A stretch of DNA of 21,543 nucleotides from CAZWEZ01 sp964632795 (GTDB lineage: Bacteria; Pseudomonadota; Alphaproteobacteria; Rhodospirillales; 2-02-FULL-58-16), in the NCBI GenBank assembly GCA_964632795.1, contig CAZWEZ010000060.1:1-21543 (forward strand), given 5' to 3'. Below the pieces are notes generated by a model. The model saw only the letters and a list, made by a program, of their open reading frames with translations. It did not search any database and was not told the origin of the DNA. Positions 8,054-13,655 of this stretch are shown in pieces. The position numbers and the translations under genes are program-made. Each line of letters opens with the position of its first letter. The stretch's first letter is position 1.

Positions 8054-8059
8054 ATTATA
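8054..8059 (-). promoter_or_regulatory. Putative -10 box of gpt
   Basis: On the minus strand this reads TATAAT, a perfect -10 consensus, 28 bp before the gpt start codon. The corresponding -35 position falls inside the adjoining palindrome (about 8077-8082) and is not a good consensus. If used, the promoter would be part element and part host sequence. Confidence 0.45.
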
Positions 8060-8192
8060 TTGGTGACTGTATATAGTTTATTGGAAATTAAATGGTGACT
8101 GTATATAGTTTATTGGAGGTGGGTTAATCCGCCGCCAATAAACTATATACAGTCACCATTTAATTTCCAATAAACTATATACAGTCACCAAT
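8059..8192. repeat. AT-rich 134-bp near-perfect palindrome made of four 24-bp repeats
   Basis: The arms 8059-8116 and 8135-8192 are perfectly complementary over 58 bp; the 18-bp centre is itself nearly self-complementary around TTAA. Each arm holds two direct copies of a 24-bp unit beginning TGGTGACTGTATATAG and ending TTTATTGG (8061-8084 and 8093-8116; inverted at 8135-8158 and 8167-8190). The units are separated by AAATTAAA or its complement. Base composition is far more AT-rich than the surroundings, suggesting foreign origin. The right edge enters the amidotransferase stop codon. The GGTGACTGT core recalls REP-like units tied to IS200-type (RAYT) transposases, but that is from memory and unverified. 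Confidence 0.93.
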
Positions 8193-8890
8193 TAATCGCC
8201 CTCGAGCGGGCTCGCCAGCCAGTGCTCCAGGAAGTCCTCGAGCCAGCGGTTGGCGGCGCGGTTGTGGCGGGCGTAGTGGCGCAGTTGCACTTCCCTGGAC
8301 TGGGCGCCGGGCACGCTCAGGCGTTCGGGCTCGGCGGTCCAGCGGACGATGGTGCCCCGGGTGACCTCGGGGTGGAACTGCAAGCCGTAGGCGGTGGCGT
8401 TGTAGCGGAAGGCCTGGTTGGGGAAGGCGTCGCCGGTGGCCAGCAGCTCGGCGCCCCGGGGCACCTCGAAGCCCTCGCTGTTCCAGCGGTAGAAATGCAT
8501 CTCCCCGTCGAAGCGGTCCCGCCACCCCGCCGCCGGGCGGACCGGGTAGTAGCCGATGTCCGAACGGCCGTCCTCGTCCTTGGTCACCCGGGCACCCAGC
8601 GCCCGGGCCATCAACTGGGCGCCCAGGCAGATGCCCAGCACCGGCTTGGCGGAGTGGATCGCCATCTCCAGCCAGTCGAGCTGGTGGCGGATGAAGGGCC
8701 GGGTGGAGTCGTCGTTGGCGCTCATCGGGCCGCCGAAGACGACCGCCGCCTCGTGGCCGTCCAGATTCGGGGGCAGGTCCTCCCAGCGCTTGTCGAGCTC
8801 GAACCCGCGCTTGCGCAGCAGCCGCCCGACCCGCCCCGGGCGGGAGAGCTTGTGCTGGACGACGATCAGGACCCGAGTACCGACTTTCAT
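8192..8890 (-). CDS. Class I glutamine amidotransferase (GMP-synthase-like GATase domain)
   Basis: A 232-residue free-standing amidotransferase that hydrolyses the amide of glutamine or a related compound. The triad is intact: Cys88 in the nucleophile elbow PVLGICLGAQLMA, and His173 and Glu175 in GLQFHPEVT. VFGGPMSAND at residues 51-60 is the usual oxyanion-strand region. The start at 8890 (MKVGTRVLIVVQH) follows GCGGAATT; an upstream in-frame ATG at 8905 would lie wholly within the repeat and is less likely. The start codon and first five codons sit in one arm of the element at 8876-9141. The stop codon touches the palindrome at 8059-8192. The nearby gpt suggests purine metabolism, but the acceptor is unknown. 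Confidence 0.9.
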   Translation of the reverse strand: MKVGTRVLIVVQHKLSRPGRVGRLLRKRGFELDKRWEDLPPNLDGHEAAVVFGGPMSANDDSTRPFIRHQLDWLEMAIHSAKPVLGICLGAQLMARALGARVTKDEDGRSDIGYYPVRPAAGWRDRFDGEMHFYRWNSEGFEVPRGAELLATGDAFPNQAFRYNATAYGLQFHPEVTRGTIVRWTAEPERLSVPGAQSREVQLRHYARHNRAANRWLEDFLEHWLASPLEGD

Positions 8891-9141
8891 AATTCCGCGC
8901 CCCATGTGACGGCCTTGCACGGCTCCCGGCTAGGAGCGCGTTGCGCCGTGGTGCCAACCCACCACAAGTGGCGCGCGACGACGACCGGGAGCCGCGCAAG
9001 GCCGCCCGGAGGGTCGCTTATCCCGCTTCCCCGGGGCGTCGGCGGCGCTTGGCGATGCGCCGGCATCGCCGGCGCGCCGCCTCCTGCCGGGGAAACGGGA
9101 TAAGCGATCACATGGAGCGCGGAATTATGAAAGTCGGTACT
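8876..9141. repeat. Structured inverted-repeat element, copy 2 (266 bp)
   Basis: The outer arms 8876-8909 and 9108-9141 match over 34 bp with one C/A mismatch (8901/9116). Hairpin A is 8910-8929 paired with 8985-9004: 19 of 20 pairs, enclosing GTGGTG / CACCAC at 8948-8965. Hairpin B is 9014-9025 paired with 9096-9107, then a C/A mismatch, then 9027-9034 paired with 9087-9094, enclosing CGATGC-GCCG-GCATCG at 9053-9068. The order of parts, the loops and even the C/A mismatch repeat those of the element at 7244-7546, while stem bases differ in compensating pairs. The left arm contains the amidotransferase start codon. No protein is credibly encoded. Confidence 0.9.
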
Positions 9142-9181
9142 AGGGCTCATGATGGTGGCAACATAATGCCCCGGGCGGGGT

Positions 9182-9212
9182 AAAAAAAGACCCCGCCGGT
9201 GAGGGCGGGGTC
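9182..9212 (-). terminator. Rho-independent terminator of the DAO-family flavoprotein gene
   Basis: On the minus strand a perfect 9-bp G/C-rich stem (GACCCCGCC / GGCGGGGTC) with a 6-base loop is followed by seven consecutive T residues. It lies 33 bp past the stop of the gene at 9246-10583. It separates that gene from the amidotransferase transcript. Confidence 0.93.
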
Positions 9213-9245
9213 ATAAGCGCCTCGACAGAGAACCCTATCGTCCGC

Positions 9246-10583
9246 TCAGCTCCACGGGAAGGGGCTGTGCGATTCGGGGTGCAGCTTGCCTTCGGCGTAG
9301 CGCGAGAAGCGGAACGGCTCGAGCAGCTTGCTGGACTGGCCGCAGATGTCCTCGGCGACCAGCTTGCCGACGCCGAGCATCTTGTAGCCGTGGTTGGAGT
9401 CGGCGATCACGTAGCAGTTCTCGCAGAAGATATCGAAGATCGGGAAGCAGTCCGGGGTGAACGAGCCGATGCCCCCCGAGGGCTCCTTGTTGTAGTGCTT
9501 GATCTGGCCTTCGAAGCGCTTCTGGCAGTGGGCCAGGGCCGAACACCACATGTGGGCGAAGTCGTCGCCGACGATGAAGTCGGGCGATTCGGGGCCGTAG
9601 GGATCGACCGCCACCTCGTCGATCGGGGTTTCGACCTTGAACGGCGCGGCGCCGCCCTGGATGCCGCCGAAGTTGGTGTCGGGCTTGTAGTAGATGCCCC
9701 ACATCTGGTCGGTGATCAGCGAGCCGTCGACGTCCGAATACAGCGGCGCGTCGCTGTCGAGGTGGATCACCGGGGGCATCTTGCCGTCGTTGGTTTTCTG
9801 GATCCCGGGGTCGACGCCCAGGGTGCCTTCCTGGAGGCTCCAGTAGGTCCACATCTGGACGTCGTCGTGGACCACGCCGTCCTTGCCCTTGATCGAGATC
9901 TTCTTGGGCAACTCCAGCATGTCCCACACTATCTTGGCCCACGGGCCGACGCCGACGATCACCATGTCGCATTCGATGGTGCCGCGGTCGGTGATCACCG
10001 CGGTGACCGCGCCGCCGGACTTCTTGAAGCCGGTGACCTCGACCCCGGACATGATGCGCACGCCTTCCTTCTCGGCCAGCCCGGCGAGGCCGTACATGGA
10101 GGCGGTGTTCTTGGCGTAGCCGCCCCGCTTCTCGTGCAGCACCGAGGTGATGCCCTGGGCCTGCCAGTCCTCGAACATGTTCTTCATGTAGCGCTCGCAG
10201 TCGGCCGCGCCCTCGATGAACACCGATTCATAATCGATGTCCTTCTGCTGCTGGGCGATGGTGGCGACGTCCTCGTGCATCACCTCGGGGCTGATCTGCA
10301 TGTAGCCGATCGGCAGGTAGGCGAAGGTCTCCGGGTCGCTGTCCCAGATCTCCACCGAGTGCTTCATCAACTCGCGCATGGCGGGCTGGAAGTAGTTGTT
10401 GCGGATCACCCCGCAGGCGATGCCGGTGGCGCCCGCCGCGATGCCGGTCTTGTCGATGACCAGGATGTCCTCGCCGCTGCCCTTGCCCCGCGCCTTGAGT
10501 TCCTTGGCCAGATGCCAGGCGGTGCTCAGGCCGTGAATCCCGGCGCCGATGATGAGGTACTTGACGTGAGTCGGAAATGCCAT
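9246..10583 (-). CDS. FAD-dependent oxidoreductase, DAO family (sarcosine oxidase beta-like)
   Basis: A 445-residue flavoprotein of the D-amino-acid oxidase superfamily, whose members oxidise the C-N bond of amino acids and N-methyl amines. The FAD-binding fold is at the N-terminus: YLIIGAGIHGLSTAWHLA (GxGxxG) at residues 9-26, the acidic strand end LVIDK, then GIAAGATGIACGVIRNNYFQPAM. Further along are ECDMVIVGVGPWA at about residue 205 and the C-terminal flavin-contact region CYVIADSNHGYKMLGVGKLVAE. AAGGA stands 9 bases before the ATG. It is monocistronic, with its own terminator, and divergent from the small gene at 10756. Substrate unknown. Confidence 0.88.
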   Translation of the reverse strand: MAFPTHVKYLIIGAGIHGLSTAWHLAKELKARGKGSGEDILVIDKTGIAAGATGIACGVIRNNYFQPAMRELMKHSVEIWDSDPETFAYLPIGYMQISPEVMHEDVATIAQQQKDIDYESVFIEGAADCERYMKNMFEDWQAQGITSVLHEKRGGYAKNTASMYGLAGLAEKEGVRIMSGVEVTGFKKSGGAVTAVITDRGTIECDMVIVGVGPWAKIVWDMLELPKKISIKGKDGVVHDDVQMWTYWSLQEGTLGVDPGIQKTNDGKMPPVIHLDSDAPLYSDVDGSLITDQMWGIYYKPDTNFGGIQGGAAPFKVETPIDEVAVDPYGPESPDFIVGDDFAHMWCSALAHCQKRFEGQIKHYNKEPSGGIGSFTPDCFPIFDIFCENCYVIADSNHGYKMLGVGKLVAEDICGQSSKLLEPFRFSRYAEGKLHPESHSPFPWS

Positions 10584-10755
10584 CGAATGTCGTCCTTGTT
10601 CCTATTGCCGCCACCGCTCCGGCGCTCGCCCGAGCGGCCCCGGGGTCGCCGGCGGCCATGAAGCTACACGGGGAAACCGCGTACGGCGAGGGGATAATGT
10701 ATTTTTATGGAAAAAATTTTTCATCACAGTTATTTGCGACTCGAGGGGTTTTCCG
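10584..10755. promoter_or_regulatory. Divergent intergenic region with an AT-rich block
   Basis: This 172-bp gap lies between divergent genes. About 10694-10735 is strikingly AT-rich, with a near-palindrome of A and T runs (GGAAAAAATTTTTC around 10709-10722), suggesting a promoter or regulator-binding zone. GATAAT at 10693-10698 fits a plus-strand -10 box without a clear -35. GAGGGG near 10744 serves as ribosome binding site for the small gene. Confidence 0.35.
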
Positions 10756-10950
10756 GTGTCGACATCCACCTCCCAGCAAGGCCCATTGGCCTTCGACCTG
10801 CGCACCCTGAACGTCTTCCTGGAGGTCGGCGAGTTCGGCGCCCTGCCGGCGCGCATCGCCGGTCACGCCCGGGACATCCTGAGCCAGCTGGTCGAAAACG
10901 ACATCCGCGCCATCGCCCCGTGGGCCGAGGAAGAAATCGTGGTTGGTTGA
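10756..10950 (+). CDS. Small hypothetical protein (64 residues)
   Basis: The frame starts with GTG, 8 bases after GAGGGG, and ends 12 bases before the end of the convergent PYROXD2-like gene. The product is soluble and mildly acidic, with a predicted helical middle (RTLNVFLEVGEFGALPARIAGHARDILSQLVEN) and the tail APWAEEEIVVG. There is no signal peptide, membrane segment, cysteine or metal motif. I do not recognise a family. Good start context and codon use argue for a real gene; its divergence from the DAO flavoprotein might mean shared regulation, which is inference. Confidence 0.55.
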   Translation: MSTSTSQQGPLAFDLRTLNVFLEVGEFGALPARIAGHARDILSQLVENDIRAIAPWAEEEIVVG

Positions 10951-10962
10951 GGACCGCCTCCA

Positions 10963-12540
10963 TCACATGTCGTCCATTGCCGCCCGCGCCGCGTTGCGCC
11001 CCGGGGCGCCGGTGACTCCGCCCCCGGGATGGGCTCCGGCGCCGCACAGGTAGAGGCCGGCGACCGGGGTCCGGTAGCGGGCCGCCGCCGGGTGGGGGCG
11101 CAGCGAGAAGATCTGATCGAGGTCCATCCGCCCGTGGTAGACGTCGCCTTCGGTGAGGCCGTAGGTCCGTTCCATGTCGAGCGGGGTCGTCACCCGGCGG
11201 GCGATGATCGTCTGGCGGAGGTCGGGGGCATGGCGGGCGGCGGTATCGAGAACCAGCTCGGCGGCCTCGTCGCGGGCCTCGTCCCACGACCGCCCGCCGG
11301 CCAGGCGGAACGGGAAGTGCTGGCAGAACACCGAGGCCACGTGTTTTCCCGGCGGGGCCAGCGAATCATCCCGGATCGAGGGGAACAGGAACTTGACCAA
11401 CGGCCGCTGGGGAAGCTCCCCGGCCCGGGCCTGGCGCAAGGTGCGCTCCATGTCGGCGAGGGACGGGGCCATGGTGACGAACCCCCGGAGGTGGTCGTCG
11501 GCCCCGGGCAGGGCGGCGAACTCGGGAAGCCGTTCCAGGGCCAGGCTCATCCTCAACGACCCCGAACCGTAGCGCCAATGGGCGATGTCGCGGGCGAAGG
11601 CGGCGGGCAGCCGCTCGGCGCCGACCAGTCCGAGGAAGGTCACCGTCGGCGTGCAGCAGGAAAGCACCATGTCCGCTCCTACCGTCTCGCCCGACTCCAG
11701 CACCACGCCCACCGCCCGGCCGTCCTCGATGGCGATCGCGCGGACCGGCTCGGAGGTGTGGATCTCGGCGCCGCGTTCGCGGGCCGCCGCCGCGATCGAC
11801 TCGCTCAGCGCCCCCATGCCGCCCCTGGCGAAGGCCCACTTGCCGCGCCCCCCGGCGACCTCTCCCATCGCCAGGTGCAGGAGGTTGATGGCGCTTCCCG
11901 CCTGATCGAGGCTGGTCATGTTGCCGGCCAGGGCGCTGGAGGCATAGACCATCTTGACCGCCTCGCTGTCGAAGGCGCGCTCCAGCAGGTCGCCGAGGCC
12001 GGTGGTGAAGAACTGGACCAGCCGGTGGCGCATGTCGGCCGACAGCCGCCTCGCCTTGAGCGCCGTCTTGAGCAGCGTCAGGGCATCGGAAAACCCGCCG
12101 CCGTGCAGCGGCGGAGGCGGCACCAGCATGAGGTCGGCGACCAGCCCGGCGGCGGTCTCGATCACCGCCTCGAAGCGCCCCATGGCCTCGTAATCGGTGG
12201 CCGAGAACTTGGCCACCTGGGCCCGGTCGTGCTCCGCCTCCCCGTTCAAGAAAAGGTAGCCGCCGTCGGGCTTGGGGTAAAAACTGCCCCCAATGGGCAA
12301 CAGGTCGAGCCCGTGGCGCGCCAGGTCCAGCTCGGCGACAACCTCCTTGCGCAGCAGACTGACCACGTAGGAGAGGACGGAATCCCGGAACCCGGGATGA
12401 AACTCCTCGCTCACCGCCGCCCCGCCGAGCACCCCCCGCCGCTCGAAGACCTGCACCTCGTGCCCGGCCCCGGCCAGATAGGCCGCCGCCACCAGCCCGT
12501 TGTGCCCGCCCCCGACGACGACGATCCGTTTGCCTGCCAT
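10963..12540 (-). CDS. PYROXD2-like NAD(P)/FAD-dependent oxidoreductase (phytoene-desaturase superfamily)
   Basis: A 525-residue flavoprotein. The N-terminal dinucleotide fold is VVVGGGHNGLVAAAYLA at residues 7-23, then FERRGVLGGAAVSEE, as in carotenoid desaturases and amine oxidases. The C-terminal motif GLYLCGAGAHPGGGVTGAPGRNAA (about 495-518) is characteristic of the PYROXD2 branch and not of true phytoene desaturases; no carotenoid genes are nearby. GGGAGGA precedes the ATG by 6 bases. It is divergent from the molybdenum hydroxylase operon across a 266-bp gap, so it could act in the same pathway (inference). Confidence 0.88.
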   Translation of the reverse strand: MAGKRIVVVGGGHNGLVAAAYLAGAGHEVQVFERRGVLGGAAVSEEFHPGFRDSVLSYVVSLLRKEVVAELDLARHGLDLLPIGGSFYPKPDGGYLFLNGEAEHDRAQVAKFSATDYEAMGRFEAVIETAAGLVADLMLVPPPPLHGGGFSDALTLLKTALKARRLSADMRHRLVQFFTTGLGDLLERAFDSEAVKMVYASSALAGNMTSLDQAGSAINLLHLAMGEVAGGRGKWAFARGGMGALSESIAAAARERGAEIHTSEPVRAIAIEDGRAVGVVLESGETVGADMVLSCCTPTVTFLGLVGAERLPAAFARDIAHWRYGSGSLRMSLALERLPEFAALPGADDHLRGFVTMAPSLADMERTLRQARAGELPQRPLVKFLFPSIRDDSLAPPGKHVASVFCQHFPFRLAGGRSWDEARDEAAELVLDTAARHAPDLRQTIIARRVTTPLDMERTYGLTEGDVYHGRMDLDQIFSLRPHPAAARYRTPVAGLYLCGAGAHPGGGVTGAPGRNAARAAMDDM

Positions 12541-12583
12541 TGCCGTCCTCCCAAGGTTGCGCGGTATGCGGGGGAAGCGGGCG

Positions 12584-12589
12584 ATTATA
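12584..12589 (-). promoter_or_regulatory. Putative -10 box of the PYROXD2-like gene
   Basis: On the minus strand this reads TATAAT, 44 bp before the start codon at 12540. No good -35 hexamer is seen 16-18 bp upstream. The ten bases 12581-12590 (GCGATTATAT) are identical to 8051-8060 upstream of gpt. Confidence 0.45.
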
Positions 12590-12653
12590 TACTGTCCGCC
12601 GATAACGCTACTTCGGAAAGATCCGGCCTTCGAAGTCGAAAAGGGAAACCCCG

Positions 12654-12667
12654 CACTCCCGGGAGTG
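12654..12667. repeat. Perfect 14-bp palindrome in the divergent gap
   Basis: CACTCCCGGGAGTG is fully self-complementary and lies mid-way between two divergent transcription units. It could be a regulator-binding site. The rest of 12541-12806 holds the two promoters described separately and no open frame I would trust. Confidence 0.4.
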
Positions 12668-12733
12668 GAGATTGTGACAGTAGAGTAGAGGTCAAGTTAG
12701 GCGTTTGCTTGTCTTGGTCCCCCATGCGATGCG

Positions 12734-12770
12734 CCGGCGGCTTGACTCCGCGCCGCCGGGTGCCGATAAA
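12734..12770 (+). promoter_or_regulatory. Sigma70-type promoter with overlapping inverted repeat for the molybdenum hydroxylase operon
   Basis: TTGACT (12742-12747) and GATAAA (12765-12770) are 17 bp apart, close to consensus. An 8-bp inverted repeat, CCGGCGGC at 12734-12741 and GCCGCCGG at 12752-12759 with a 10-bp gap, brackets the -35 box exactly, where an operator would block or aid RNA polymerase. Transcription would start near 12777, leaving a leader of about 30 bases before the TTG start. Confidence 0.55.
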
Positions 12771-12806
12771 CTTTACCCCCAGCGACGGAGCCAGGAAGGA
12801 CGGAAA

Positions 12807-13655
12807 TTGGTCGAGGCCTACCTTCGACCGCGGACCATCGACGAGGCCCTGGCCCACCTGAGAACCGGGCCCGGGGTGATCGTCGCCGGGTGCACCGACT
12901 ACTACCCCGACCTCGACGGCCGGCCGCCCTCGGGGCGGATCGTCGACGTCTCGGCGATTGCCGAGGCGCGGGGCATCGAGGATGCCGGCGATACCTTCAG
13001 GATCGGCGCGCTGACCACCTGGAGCGAGATCGCCGGCGCCGCCCTGCCGCCCGCCTTCGACGGCCTGCGCCGGGCGGCGGGCGAGATCGGCGCGGTCCAG
13101 GTCCAGAACGTGGCCACCATCGGCGGCAACCTGTGCAACGCCTCGCCGGCCGCCGACGGGGTGCCGCCGCTGCTGACGCTGGAGGCCTCGGTCGAGCTGC
13201 GCTCGGCCGCCGGAACCCGGACCCTGGCGCTGGGCGACTTCATCGCCGGCAACCGCCGGACCCTTCTCGAGGCGGGCGAGATGATGACCGCCGTGCTCGT
13301 CCCCCGCCCCGCCGCCGGCGCCGCCGGCGCCTTCCTCAAGCTGGGCGGACGCGGCCAGATGGCGATCTCGATCGTCATGGCCGCCGCCCTCATCGAGGCC
13401 GGGGGCGACGGCGCCGTAACCACCGCCCGGATCGCCGTGGGCGCCTGTTCGGAGGTGGCGCGGCGGTTGGAGGACCTGGAGCAAGAGCTGATCGGCCGGC
13501 CGCTGGAAGCGGGCCTGGGCGAGGTCGCGACTCCGCCCCACCTGGCGCCGCTGAGCCCCATCGACGACCACCGGGGGAGCGCCGAATACCGGCTCGACGC
13601 CGCGCTGACGCTGGTCCGCCGACTGATCGAAGAGCTGGCGGGGAAACCCCGATGA
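12807..13655 (+). CDS. FAD-binding (medium) subunit of a molybdenum hydroxylase
   Basis: A 282-residue subunit of the CoxM/XdhB type that carries electrons from the iron-sulfur centres through FAD. The start is a TTG at 12807 with AGGAAGGA 6 bases upstream; longer in-frame starts near 12705 would begin upstream of the promoter. The flavin-binding motifs are VIVAGCTDYYPDL at residues 25-37 (a variant of the usual AGGTDL) and VATIGGNLCNASPAAD at 102-117. The C-terminal CO_deh_flav_C domain follows from about residue 175. The stop overlaps the next start as ATGA. Length is normal. Confidence 0.93.
   Translation: MVEAYLRPRTIDEALAHLRTGPGVIVAGCTDYYPDLDGRPPSGRIVDVSAIAEARGIEDAGDTFRIGALTTWSEIAGAALPPAFDGLRRAAGEIGAVQVQNVATIGGNLCNASPAADGVPPLLTLEASVELRSAAGTRTLALGDFIAGNRRTLLEAGEMMTAVLVPRPAAGAAGAFLKLGGRGQMAISIVMAAALIEAGGDGAVTTARIAVGACSEVARRLEDLEQELIGRPLEAGLGEVATPPHLAPLSPIDDHRGSAEYRLDAALTLVRRLIEELAGKPR

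Noticed and set aside
8059..8192. Possible CRISPR mini-array because of repeated 24-bp units
   Set aside because: Spacers are only 8 bp and identical or complementary, the units occur in inverted pairs, and no cas gene is present.
10963..12540. Phytoene desaturase in a carotenoid cluster
   Set aside because: The C-terminal motif fits the PYROXD2 branch, and no other carotenoid gene is present in the window.
12705..12806. N-terminal extension of the FAD subunit from an ATG-like start at 12705
   Set aside because: It would begin upstream of the best promoter, its sequence is unlike the family, and AGGAAGGA stands properly before the TTG at 12807.
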